DNA of 37,980 nucleotides from NCBI RefSeq assembly GCF_003333265.1, contig NZ_QOLB01000082.1, forward strand, positions 1 to 37,980, given 5' to 3'. Within the stretch, counting starts at the first letter, position 1. Each line of letters opens with the position of its first letter. The position numbers and the translations under genes were made by a program. The notes below the pieces were generated by a model, which ran no database searches, was not told where the DNA came from, and saw only the letters and a list, made by a program, of their open reading frames with translations. Of the stretch, positions 22,865 through 31,895 are shown piece after piece. Source of the DNA: Candidatus Halocynthiibacter alkanivorans (lineage in GTDB: Bacteria; Pseudomonadota; Alphaproteobacteria; Rhodobacterales; Rhodobacteraceae).

Positions 22865-25601
22865 AAGTTCCCTCGTCTTCGTCATCATCATCGTCGCCAA
22901 ACATTTCACGAAGTTTCGTGGTGTTCATGATGTATTCCACCCTTTCATCCGGGCGCGCTGATCTTGGGAAGCTTATGCCCCATGCAACCACGGGTTCATC
23001 AGGAAGAACGCCTGGTTCAATTTTGTCCTCTTCCCCCTTTGGTGCCCGAACCTTCAAAAGGTAGAGAAGGAACAGAGGCCGATGACGGACCGACCGGTAG
23101 ATACCATCCGGAAAGTTTACCTTGTCTTCAGCGCCAAAATTTGATTTTGCAAGGAAATCGGCTTCTGCAGTGCATGCCATATTTGCCGACAAGCCGATTT
23201 TCTCGATCCCCCTAGATGCTACTCGCGATCTGCTGCCGCTAATGGCCAGCACGCTGTGCTTGAGCTCTTCCGTGCCCACTGAACGATCAGCTGGGCCGAG
23301 TATCCAGCCGAGCGAATTATCTAGGCGCTCTGTGTCGTTTTCTTTGACACTGATGACGAAAACATCCCAAGAAGACAGCTCATCTTCTGCGCGTGCTTCG
23401 ATATACTGTCTTATCGGTCTCGTATCAGTTCTGATACTGTCCCTGTCATTTTGAAATTTAAGGAGAAGGTCATCGATGATCTCGACCGGGACGTCCCGAA
23501 GCAGGTAACCACCTTTTCCGTGCTCGGCGGTTTCCTGTGTGAAGCCACGCTGATCCAGGCTTCCGAGAAAATTTCGGGCAGCCATCCTGTTGCGGTCGAG
23601 AACCTCGTCGCGATTCGTCAGTTTTGTTGTCTCGACAAAGCCATTGGAAAGTCCGATTCGGACGTGTTTCTCTCCTGACCCCATCTTGTTGCGCGCGGTA
23701 ACGAGAAGCGCACTCGGATGGCTTCTGACTGCCAGCCCGAACATCTCGGGGGTGGCTTTAGCCCTTTCCATACGCTTGAGTTCTTCATGAAGTTCATTGG
23801 TAGCTTCGGCTATATGCGAATACCATCCCACCGCCTGATAGGGCATCCAGATGCGACAGAGATCCTCGTAACCTCCTCGATAACCGAACCAGCGCCCCAT
23901 CTGCATCAGTGTGTCATACATGAGTGAATTGCGCAGGAAGTAGGAGACCGTCAATCCCTCAAGCGTCAACCCACGAGACAGAGAGAACCCACCCACAATA
24001 ATTACTGTCAAACCGCGCTCTCCAGCTTCGTCATAATCGAGGCCATTGTTGCGGCTGTTTACTTCGACGACCTTGGCTGCTGCCAAGGTGTCCAATAGGC
24101 CGTTTTGGATACTCGCCCATTCTGGCCAAGATTCAGCATACTCCTGTTCCCAAACGTCGTGTAGCGCCGATATTTCTGGTTCACGTAGTCCGTCTGCTCC
24201 AAGAGAGCCGTAGACCCGGACGGCATTTGTAATCGTTTCGAGAGCCTCGTGCAGTCGATTTCGAATTATCCCCTGAACCCCCGTAAAACGGCTTGAATTG
24301 ACTAGCATGGAAGCATTTTGATGGGATTGGCCACGTAGATTGCGGATTGTTCGCGCAACGATGAACGCTCTGAGCGCCTGCACCATACTTACAGGAAGAA
24401 CGTCTACCTGCAGGTCGATCCTGTGCTTGATCGGCAGAACGTCTTCATTGTCAGTAATATAGCGGAGAAACGTCGGTTCACCTTCCTCCGGAATGCCGTC
24501 GAGGAAAACTTTGGTCGGGCCGAAATAATTTTTCGGGGCATCGAGGCCGATGATGAAGTTGCGCGGGAATAAGTCCTCCTTGAGAAGGTCGTCATCCTGA
24601 TCGGGGTCGATGAAAATGTTTGCAAACGGCGTAGCCGTGTAACCAACGTAGCAACTTCGGCGAAACACACTCAGGAGATCCCGAATTTGACTGTTGATCT
24701 TTGAAACTTCGTCCTTACCGTATTTCACGTTGATGGAAGCATTGTCGGCCTCATCGTCGATCAGAAGCATAGGCTGGTCTATCATTTGCGCCGCCCCACC
24801 AGCGCTATATTCACGAAGCCATTCGATCAAGTTCTTCAGAGTGTGAGTGTTCTTCTTGATGACCAGAACAACCGGAACGGAATAGGATGCAATCTGACTC
24901 GTATTTGAGGTTGCAGTCGCCTTGTTGAAGTCCTTGATTGTGTTCGTAAGGCTTACCGGGACGCCGCGGTCATCATAAAGCCCGACGCCAATCTTCTTCG
25001 GTTTGTTCCTGGTTGCCACCATCGCAAGGCGACCGGTATCTCTGCCAATGAAGCCTTCATCAATTCTGGCTTGGGTTTGGTTTCTGAGGTTGTTATGAAT
25101 TCCGGCAATCACCACAATCAGACGGTATCCGGCATCAGCAGCCTTACAGATCAGCCCCGTATAGTTCGCCGTCTTCCCGCTTTGGACGTGGCCTACCACC
25201 ATACCACGTCGGTACCATGATGCTGGATCCTGCGGATTGCCAAGGCGGCCGAGGATGCGATCCGTCACTTCATCGGTCCCGGTAATTACATCCGGGGGCA
25301 ACTTGTTAGATACGAGAAGCTTTTTGTAGCGATCCCAATAGTAGGGCTTGATGGTTGATTTGGCATCATTGAGCCAAGGCTTAAAATCGGCGTCATCAAC
25401 AATTGCACCCAGGCCCATGCTTACGCCAATCCGCTCTTCGATATCGCGCGCCAGCAGCTCGACTTGCTCGTCTGTCACAAATTTGAAAAGGGCATCACGA
25501 AGCGCGGTGATGAGTTCACGAATACCTTCCGGTGTCCGTTTTCCATCCTCGGCCAAACCCTGTGAGACCATATTGTCCAGTGTTCCAATCTGATTGCCCA
25601 C
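22851..25601 (-). CDS. Z1 domain-containing ATPase/helicase-like protein
   Basis: A 916-residue P-loop protein. Residues 1-130 are a helical N-terminal region. The ATPase core shows Walker A GHVQSGKT (137-144), Walker B with DDEAD (282-286) and a motif-III-like YTATPFAN (321-328). The Z1 domain follows, with its signature GGFSLSRGLTLEGLTVSYF and DTLMQMGRWFGYR. The tail ends in an acidic run (DDDDEDE). Z1 domains are linked to superfamily-2-like helicases in restriction-type systems. Translation begins with GTG whose first base is the last base of the GHKL stop (TAGTG), so coupling to the upstream gene is tight. Its end overlaps the nuclease gene. Confidence 0.9.
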   Translation of the reverse strand: MGNQIGTLDNMVSQGLAEDGKRTPEGIRELITALRDALFKFVTDEQVELLARDIEERIGVSMGLGAIVDDADFKPWLNDAKSTIKPYYWDRYKKLLVSNKLPPDVITGTDEVTDRILGRLGNPQDPASWYRRGMVVGHVQSGKTANYTGLICKAADAGYRLIVVIAGIHNNLRNQTQARIDEGFIGRDTGRLAMVATRNKPKKIGVGLYDDRGVPVSLTNTIKDFNKATATSNTSQIASYSVPVVLVIKKNTHTLKNLIEWLREYSAGGAAQMIDQPMLLIDDEADNASINVKYGKDEVSKINSQIRDLLSVFRRSCYVGYTATPFANIFIDPDQDDDLLKEDLFPRNFIIGLDAPKNYFGPTKVFLDGIPEEGEPTFLRYITDNEDVLPIKHRIDLQVDVLPVSMVQALRAFIVARTIRNLRGQSHQNASMLVNSSRFTGVQGIIRNRLHEALETITNAVRVYGSLGADGLREPEISALHDVWEQEYAESWPEWASIQNGLLDTLAAAKVVEVNSRNNGLDYDEAGERGLTVIIVGGFSLSRGLTLEGLTVSYFLRNSLMYDTLMQMGRWFGYRGGYEDLCRIWMPYQAVGWYSHIAEATNELHEELKRMERAKATPEMFGLAVRSHPSALLVTARNKMGSGEKHVRIGLSNGFVETTKLTNRDEVLDRNRMAARNFLGSLDQRGFTQETAEHGKGGYLLRDVPVEIIDDLLLKFQNDRDSIRTDTRPIRQYIEARAEDELSSWDVFVISVKENDTERLDNSLGWILGPADRSVGTEELKHSVLAISGSRSRVASRGIEKIGLSANMACTAEADFLAKSNFGAEDKVNFPDGIYRSVRHRPLFLLYLLKVRAPKGEEDKIEPGVLPDEPVVAWGISFPRSARPDERVEYIMNTTKLREMFGDDDDDEDEGTYDDE

Positions 25602-27103
25602 TATTTGTCCTCTTCATTCAATAGTTCATCCAGAAGCCTCTCCGCTTCGTCCCAATTTGACCTGAACATCTCCATCCCCTTCAGAATCGCCTTGATCCCA
25701 TCTGCGTGGACCCCCTGCTTAAGAAAATGTGGAATAAGCGATCGGATTGCCTGCTCAATCACTTCCAATTCGGCCGTATCGGCCTTGACGCTTTCTGCGT
25801 TGCCAAGCATGTCGGCATGCAATGCTTCGATTGGCAGGCTTGCGCCCAAGAGAGAGACGCAGTTCCGAAAGCCGGATTTCAGACTGCCGGGAAGACTATC
25901 TGCGAAATCGGAAAGCGCAGGATGGCCCGAATTTGGGCGATACACTATCGCGCCATCTTTCAGAACTCGGTTCCACAATGGAGCGCGTGTTTCGTCCGTC
26001 AGTTTCTGACCACGCTTTCGGTATGTCTTTTTCGATGTTTGGACGAACCGCTCGATGACACGTTTCAAACGTTCCCGAACCGGGGGAGGCAGCTGGGCAG
26101 ACGCCTTCTTCACATCAATCTTCCAGTAGGCATCCATCGTGTTGGGAATATCGACGCGGATCCTGCTCAGCTTTGTCAGTTCAGTTTGCTTTGCCAGTCC
26201 CATCCAGCCGCCATTTATAATGAGCCTGTTGCCACGATACACATAAAACCCCTGGGATTTCAGATGGCCCTCTGCGCCGCCAATCTCCTCCCACGCTTCT
26301 CTCGACATCGCTTTGTGGTGAGGAAGGGTGAAACTTCTGATCCTGACATCCCCTCCCGAAAGCCGCAGCGTCTCCTCGGGATCCGGCTGACAAGCCGGAT
26401 GATTTGACGCGAACGGATCAATCGGGCTCAGCAAGCGACCGTTCAGAAAAAGCTTTAAGCGAGGCGGGCCCTTTTCCATGAACCGGTGAAAAACTAGGCG
26501 GAGATGCCTTTCGGCATCAGCAAAAGCGGCATTGATATGCTCGGCGCGTTTGTTGGCGTCATGTTGTATCCCTCCTGAAAGGCGGTCCAGATTTTCCCAT
26601 ACTACTAGTGTTCCGTCACCTTCCAGCCGATCGATCCAGGGAATTGCGGACAGGTCGGAGTAGAGAATGATCTGCCACTGGTTCGTATCCGCGACCAGTT
26701 CAAGATCCCAAGTCGCGGCAGAAACCTTACCGGCCCTCCGTGTAACGACAGTCAGTCTCTTACACTGTGAAAAGCTCGCACTCTTCAGACCTAATCCAAA
26801 ACGACCAAGGTCATCGCTATCTCGTTTTTCCCTCGGGTTCCGGCTACCGAGACGCATAGCCTCGATGAGCGTCTCCTCAGACATTCCTTCACCGTCATCA
26901 AGTATGCCGATGGCTGGGTCTTCACCCAATGTTTCCACGAAGATCTGGACAGACTTCGCCCCGGCGGTAACGGAATTATCGATGATGTCCGACAACGCAG
27001 TATCGAGTGAATAGCCAATGTCTCGCAGGCTTTCCACAAGCGAGGCTGCATGAGGAGTAACATCTGTAGTGTTCTCGGTCTCCGCTGCGGTATAGCTTGT
27101 CAT
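25601..27103 (-). CDS. GHKL ATPase (MutL/MORC-like)
   Basis: A 500-residue protein with an N-terminal Hsp90/MutL-type ATP-binding domain. The N-box is DIIDNSVTAGA (39-49; the usual acidic-N-D pattern is partly altered), the G1 box ILDDGEGM (67-74), and the G2 region RFGLGLKSAS (101-110), the MORC/MutL signature. Two further helical regions follow, with SAQLPPPVRERLKRVIERF near the middle. The C-terminal ~100 residues are unfamiliar. Such MutL-like ATPases were described in restriction-modification-type operons as ancestors of eukaryotic MORC proteins (Iyer, Abhiman and Aravind). It is the first gene of the operon. No clear ribosome-binding site precedes its ATG (only GGGAAAAACC), so the start could also be a few codons further in. 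Confidence 0.9.
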   Translation of the reverse strand: MTSYTAAETENTTDVTPHAASLVESLRDIGYSLDTALSDIIDNSVTAGAKSVQIFVETLGEDPAIGILDDGEGMSEETLIEAMRLGSRNPREKRDSDDLGRFGLGLKSASFSQCKRLTVVTRRAGKVSAATWDLELVADTNQWQIILYSDLSAIPWIDRLEGDGTLVVWENLDRLSGGIQHDANKRAEHINAAFADAERHLRLVFHRFMEKGPPRLKLFLNGRLLSPIDPFASNHPACQPDPEETLRLSGGDVRIRSFTLPHHKAMSREAWEEIGGAEGHLKSQGFYVYRGNRLIINGGWMGLAKQTELTKLSRIRVDIPNTMDAYWKIDVKKASAQLPPPVRERLKRVIERFVQTSKKTYRKRGQKLTDETRAPLWNRVLKDGAIVYRPNSGHPALSDFADSLPGSLKSGFRNCVSLLGASLPIEALHADMLGNAESVKADTAELEVIEQAIRSLIPHFLKQGVHADGIKAILKGMEMFRSNWDEAERLLDELLNEEDK

Positions 27104-27520
27104 CGGGAAAAACCTATTGGACTAAATGAAATCAATCAGGTGAAGCAAAATCATCAAACACGATCACGCCAATAATAAGGCGCAGCTGCTAGGGTCAATG
27201 TAGTCATCCGGAATGGAACAGCTAGTCCTTTTTGTGCGTTGGATATGTATTGAGGGAAATATAGGTGCGCCTCGCTGAAAAAAGAAAACTTCGCAGTGTA
27301 ATCGGCGGAGCAATACTCGGCTACGGACAGCTAAGATGCTACAATAACTGACAACATTATCATTGGCAGGCTGATAGGAATCGCGTTCCATTTGCGGAAT
27401 GTCGGTTAAATCCCCCTGAATATCTTACGTTTCAGGCAGCAAAATATTCCAATGTCGACGCAGATTTTTTAGCCGACGGGCTCAGATGAGAGGATCGGTC
27501 GACAGTGCTGCCACTTCATA
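27104..27520. other. Intergenic gap upstream of the GHKL operon
   Basis: About 415 bp with no recognisable gene and a lower apparent GC content. It should hold the promoter for the four-gene defence operon, but I cannot point to an unambiguous -35/-10 pair. A minus-strand frame from 27391 (MERDSYQPANDNV) lacks a family and is probably spurious. No trace of a DNA methyltransferase gene is seen here. Confidence 0.5.
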
Positions 27521-27673
27521 TCAACAAATTGGGTGTGCAAAACGCAGGTGTTCATGCGCAGAAACCATCCCTTGCAAATCTTCCTTGCTGCCATATTTCC
27601 CAGCCATCGAAACGGGATACACCGGCACAACAAACAGTCTCTCCCGAGACAATTCAAGCATAGGTGAAGTCAT
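27521..27673 (-). CDS. Short 50-residue reading frame overlapping the SbcC-like gene end
   Basis: The ATG at 27673-27671 overlaps the TGA of the ATPase gene as ATGA, the commonest arrangement for translational coupling. The frame encodes MTSPMLELSRERLFVVPVYPV and ends KYGSKEDLQ...HPIC, then TGA. I recognise no family. It could be a real small protein of the operon, or the N-terminal stub of a longer gene lost when the neighbouring region was rearranged. The coding-like amino-acid composition and the overlap argue mildly for a genuine start. Confidence 0.4.
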   Translation of the reverse strand: MTSPMLELSRERLFVVPVYPVSMAGKYGSKEDLQGMVSAHEHLRFAHPIC

Positions 27674-30288
27674 ACCTCTGCGATCTCCACCGTGGGCCGC
27701 GCTCCGCCGAGATCCTGGAACGCCAACTGACGACATGAGAAAACCAGGATTTGTTGATCCTGCGCCACACGTGTAAGCGCCGTAAACATTTTGATGATCC
27801 GGTCGTCATCCGAATAGACCAGCGCATCGTCCAGGATGATTGGCATGTGCCGTCCCTGGCGCGCAAAAAGACGCGCAAAGGCCAAGCGCGTCAAGATGGC
27901 GATCTGTTCCTTGGTGCCGCCTGACAGATCTTCCAACGTCTCTTCGGCCTGATCCCGCATCAGCCCGGTCGGCAGCAGGCTTTCGCTGTCAAAACTTAGC
28001 ACGGCATCACGGTGCAGGATGGAAAGGAGCGGCTTGAGTTCCTCTTGAACCGGTCCAAAATATGTATCCCGCGCGGCGTCCCGCTCGGTGTCCAATGCGG
28101 CTTGCAATCGGGTCAAAGCGGCGGCTTGTCGCGCAAAGCGGGCCTCGGTTGCCCCGGCCGCCTCGAGTTGCCCCTCCAGCTCATCACGGTGCTCTTCGAT
28201 GCCATTTCCGGCCAACGTCCGAATTTCAGATGAAAGCGCAGCCAAACGTTCGCCAACCTGCACGCGCTCCTGGCGCGCCGCAGTCACCGTGTCTTCCGCA
28301 CGCTTCAATTCGGCTGCTACGGTGTCCGGATCAGGGGCTGCCGCGATCATAGCCTGCAAATCTGCCTCGGTTTTGGCTAACGCCCCTTGCTCTTGAGCCT
28401 GAATGCGCAATCGCTCTGCACGACGATGGGCCCGTGTGTCTTCTGGGCCCGCATCCGCGTTGGCCCGCTCAAGCGTGTGCTCCGCCGTGTCTGCCGCGGC
28501 TTGGAGTTTGACGGTTGTTTCGCGGGAAGAGGCATATTCCGCGTCGGTACCGTTAAGACGCCGCTGTGTTCCTTCTTCAGTCTCTTCCGCTTGCATAAGA
28601 TGCGCTTCCAAATCGGCGATGGCGGGCAGTTCTTCATTATGTGCGCCGGTTGCGGCCAAATCCGCATCCGCTTTTGCCGTGCGCAGCGCCGCAATGCCGT
28701 TGGGTGCAAGCGTGTCCAAAACTGCCTGCGCCAGATCCGCTTTTGTTTCGGCCTCTACTCTGGTGGTCGCCAATCTGCGGGCCTCTTGGAGAGACGCCGC
28801 CCCCGCATGAGACAAGATGTCCTTAAGCGCGCTTTCTCCCGTCGCCAGGCGGGTTTTGCCTTCCTCTCCTGCGGCTTGCGCATGGATGGTCATTCTGCCG
28901 ATTCCCGGAAGATCGAGAAAGGTCTCCCCGTCAAGGGCGAGGGGCTGTCCGGCAGGCACAATCGCGCCGTTCCGGGTGACGCGAGCCGCGCCATCGTATG
29001 TCATGCTCAGGGTCGTGGCCTGCGCTTCGACGACGGCGTTCAGTTTGGAAACCTCTCCCTGGGCCGCCTCGGCACGCCGAAGCCAATCAGGCGTTGCGCC
29101 TGACGCTTTGGTTATCGCACGCGCGGCATCGCGTTCGCCCAATACGGTCTCAGCTTTGGTGATCTGGCGTTTCAACTGCGCGGCCTCTTCCTGTGATTTG
29201 CGTGCCACAATTTGACGGCGCACCACATCAAGCTGTTTGCGAGTCTCGGAGACGGCCTCAGTCTCACGTTTGTGCAAGATTTGCACTGCCTCCAGAGCCG
29301 CCTTCAAACTGTGTGCCTCAAGCATGGCGTCATCCGCCGCAGCAGAGCTGGTCTTTGCCTGCTTTTCTGCCGCTTGCAGCGTGTCGATCGCTTTCAAAAT
29401 GGCATCTAACTCCGACTGGGCACTTGTGGCTTTCAGCTCCGCCAAATCGCGCTTTTGTCGCGCGCCCGTGACGGCCCCGACATGCGCACGTGCTTCTTCC
29501 ATCGCGGCTTTTGCCGCTGTGAATGCCTCGTCCCGCCGCGCCTTGGCATCGGCATTATCGAGACGTTTCAAAGACGCCTCTGATTGTTTGCGATCGTTCA
29601 GGGCCTTTTCGAGTGTTTGGACCTGCGTGGTCACGCTCGCCAATTCGGTTTCAAGCGCAACAACCTCATCTGAGGCAGCTTTCCATGCCCCTGCTTTACG
29701 ACCTGTCCTGGTCGTAATCTCGCTGAGGTTGTCGGCGACACGACGCATCACGCGGTCCATGCGCCGACCACCGGTCATCGCATCGATTTCACCTGCCACG
29801 GACGACAGAAGATCGCGACGGGTTTCCTTCAGTTGTGTTTTCTCTTTTGCGCTATCGGGTTCCAGCCCAACAAGCCCCTGGCGCACCCACAAAAGCCCCG
29901 CGGGTCCGTCATTGGCGGTGCCAAGCAGAGCAGAAATCCAACGCTCAGCTTCGTCGTCTTGCGCGACAGTGGCGCCATCCGACAGTCGCGTAATTTTTGC
30001 AGATTTACGCGACAAAAACCGCTTTTCAACACGAAACGCACCTTGATCGGTTTGTACATCCGCCGCGACCTCAACCGCGCCCCCAGCATAGGGCTGGAGC
30101 GATTTCACCGGTTTGGCAGAAGAACTGTATTTTTCAAAAAACAGCGCGTGGATCGCGTCGAAAAAGGTCGATTTTCCGAACTCATTTGCCTCGGAGACGA
30201 CGGTAATCCCACTGCCAATCCCGGTGATCGAGGCACGTTTTCCAGTGAATTTGCGAACATTCGTCAAGTGGAGGGCCAAGAGTTTCAT
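27670..30288 (-). CDS. SbcC/YhaN-like AAA ATPase with long coiled coil
   Basis: An 872-residue SMC/Rad50-type ATPase. Residues 1-110 are the N-terminal ATPase lobe with the P-loop SEANEFGKST (32-41). Residues about 170-760 are alanine- and glutamate-rich heptad regions (coiled coil) with a globular insert around 400-480. The C-terminal lobe has the signature LSGGTKEQ (788-795) and Walker B ILDDAL (818-823). The first glycine of the canonical P-loop is replaced by E33. It forms a complex with the metallophosphoesterase encoded directly upstream (TGA followed at once by ATG). Such pairs process DNA ends or hairpins, like SbcCD, or act in defence. The best analogues are YhaO/YhaN rather than SbcDC because the protein is shorter. 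Confidence 0.85.
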   Translation of the reverse strand: MKLLALHLTNVRKFTGKRASITGIGSGITVVSEANEFGKSTFFDAIHALFFEKYSSSAKPVKSLQPYAGGAVEVAADVQTDQGAFRVEKRFLSRKSAKITRLSDGATVAQDDEAERWISALLGTANDGPAGLLWVRQGLVGLEPDSAKEKTQLKETRRDLLSSVAGEIDAMTGGRRMDRVMRRVADNLSEITTRTGRKAGAWKAASDEVVALETELASVTTQVQTLEKALNDRKQSEASLKRLDNADAKARRDEAFTAAKAAMEEARAHVGAVTGARQKRDLAELKATSAQSELDAILKAIDTLQAAEKQAKTSSAAADDAMLEAHSLKAALEAVQILHKRETEAVSETRKQLDVVRRQIVARKSQEEAAQLKRQITKAETVLGERDAARAITKASGATPDWLRRAEAAQGEVSKLNAVVEAQATTLSMTYDGAARVTRNGAIVPAGQPLALDGETFLDLPGIGRMTIHAQAAGEEGKTRLATGESALKDILSHAGAASLQEARRLATTRVEAETKADLAQAVLDTLAPNGIAALRTAKADADLAATGAHNEELPAIADLEAHLMQAEETEEGTQRRLNGTDAEYASSRETTVKLQAAADTAEHTLERANADAGPEDTRAHRRAERLRIQAQEQGALAKTEADLQAMIAAAPDPDTVAAELKRAEDTVTAARQERVQVGERLAALSSEIRTLAGNGIEEHRDELEGQLEAAGATEARFARQAAALTRLQAALDTERDAARDTYFGPVQEELKPLLSILHRDAVLSFDSESLLPTGLMRDQAEETLEDLSGGTKEQIAILTRLAFARLFARQGRHMPIILDDALVYSDDDRIIKMFTALTRVAQDQQILVFSCRQLAFQDLGGARPTVEIAEV

Positions 30289-31404
30289 TCACGCCTCCAA
30301 TGCAAAGGAAAACAGATGAGAAAGCGCTGATTGGGCCGTCGCACGCGCCACTGGCGACAAACTGTTGTCCGCGGCCTCTTGTGCCAGAGCCTCAGCCGCA
30401 GCCCGTAACGCGCCTTGCTGATCAATTGCATCAAGATCTGCCGTATCATGCACCAGTCCCAATTCGCCCAGATCCGCCCTGTGCCACAAAAAGTCCGGCG
30501 TAACTTTGGCAATCTCTTGCTCAAGCGCGACGCGATCCAAGGGGCCTGCACGGCCTGTGACAATCAGATCAAACAAGGTTAACGCGCGCTCGGGCAAAGG
30601 AGGCAAAACGGCCTCATGTGCTGTATTTCTGTTATCGTCACCCGCCAGATCCAGCGTGACCCGTTGCCAATTGATGGTGCCCGTTGGCAGCGACGTCACC
30701 CTCGCGGGCGCGGTTTTCCCCGCAATCTCGACCAGCAGTGCAGAGGGTGTCTGGGCATGTTTGAACCCATCAGCTTCAGGCGCGCCCGAATACCAGGTAA
30801 CCGGCCCGATTTGCAGTTGCCCATGCCAATCACCCAAGCCCAGATAGTGCAGCCCCGCACGCCGGGCCCGATCCGGCGCAATGACAGAGGAGGCGCCCTC
30901 TTCGCTGCTGTCGAAATCCGTGACGGACCCGTGCGCCAGCCCAATGCGCAGTGTCTCCGCCGTGGCGGCACTGTTGTACCAATCGGTTAGATCACGGCCC
31001 GGATGGCGCTCGGCGGGGGGCGCGGGCAGCAGGGTTGCCTGCGCGTTCAGAGCAAAGGGTTCGGGCGTCAATTGCAGGGCCACATTCGCCGGAGCGTCTT
31101 GTGCCACCTGTCGCCAAAGTTCTGTGGCGTTTGCGTGGTCATGGTTTCCTGGCATTAAAACCCATGTCACGTGGTCGGCCGCCCGCATCATATTCAGCGC
31201 TTGTCTGATGACCGATGGCGCAGGCGTCATTTGGTCAAAGGTATCGCCCGCGAGCAGAACATGACTGGCTGCATGGCTTCGCGCCAGGGACGCTAATCGT
31301 GGCAGGACATCCGCCCGGGCCTGCCTGAGACGGACGCGCACGTCTTCGGGGAAGCGACCAAAGGGTTTTCCTAAGTGCAAATCGGAGGAATGAATGAATT
31401 TCAT
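30289..31404 (-). CDS. SbcD/YhaO-like metallophosphoesterase (DNA exonuclease)
   Basis: A 371-residue calcineurin-like phosphoesterase. All metal motifs are present: D8-x-H10 (SSDLHLG), GDTFD (53-57), GNHD (86-89), H158 in LAHGS, and a later GDWHG. The C-terminal region from about 290 is the capping/partner-binding domain. Partner of the ATPase downstream; together they should form an Mre11/Rad50-type nuclease. The start at 31404 (MKFIHSSDL) is chosen because the family always begins one strand before the first Asp; the longer frame from 31560 has no homology. Upstream, TAGTG and CACTA (31411-31415 and 31422-31426) form a short inverted repeat that might be an operator. Confidence 0.88.
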   Translation of the reverse strand: MKFIHSSDLHLGKPFGRFPEDVRVRLRQARADVLPRLASLARSHAASHVLLAGDTFDQMTPAPSVIRQALNMMRAADHVTWVLMPGNHDHANATELWRQVAQDAPANVALQLTPEPFALNAQATLLPAPPAERHPGRDLTDWYNSAATAETLRIGLAHGSVTDFDSSEEGASSVIAPDRARRAGLHYLGLGDWHGQLQIGPVTWYSGAPEADGFKHAQTPSALLVEIAGKTAPARVTSLPTGTINWQRVTLDLAGDDNRNTAHEAVLPPLPERALTLFDLIVTGRAGPLDRVALEQEIAKVTPDFLWHRADLGELGLVHDTADLDAIDQQGALRAAAEALAQEAADNSLSPVARATAQSALSHLFSFALEA

Positions 31405-31895
31405 CACTGGTAGTGAATTCCCACTAAGAAAATTTTGCGCGGTCGAAAATATCGATTCAGTTTCAGGCCGAAAAGGTGATTGTAGAAAAGACTGATACCA
31501 GTGAACTTTACTAAATGACGGGAGTCTAGCGAATCCACTGAAGCTCGGCACAGCGCTCAACTGAACCTTCGAACGAAATTCGTCAATGTCGGCTCTCTAT
31601 TAGTTTCTGGAACCATTCAGCGCTTGCAGAGAATGACAGCTTCTCTAACTGGGTGTTTGGGTCAAGTTCGTTTTCCCTGTTTCTTTTGGGTCATAGTCGC
31701 TCAACCGGGTCACGCTTCTCTTCGCAGTCTGTTTGATGTTTTGATGGCACCGCTGTTCTCCTCGAATTCGTAGTTTGTCGTTGAGCGGCGATTGCAATTT
31801 GCAACGGCTCCGTTGCCATCGCGAGGATCTCAGCCGGCAGAACGGCAGGGATAATCGCGATGACAATGCTTGGTTCCGACAAAGCGCAAAGACCT
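31405..31895. other. Intergenic gap between metallophosphoesterase and NYN genes
   Basis: About 490 bp with only short frames on either strand and no recognisable motif. It probably holds the promoter of the nuclease-ATPase operon and the terminator of the NYN gene, neither of which I can place exactly. Confidence 0.4.

Noticed and set aside
27164-27391. 75-codon minus-strand frame starting MERDSYQPANDNV
   Set aside because: No family, no good ribosome-binding site, in the promoter gap of the GHKL operon.
28387-30046. Plus-strand open frames of 238 and 269 codons
   Set aside because: Antisense to the coiled-coil ATPase; Ala/Ser/Arg-rich composition reflects the reverse of a coiled coil.
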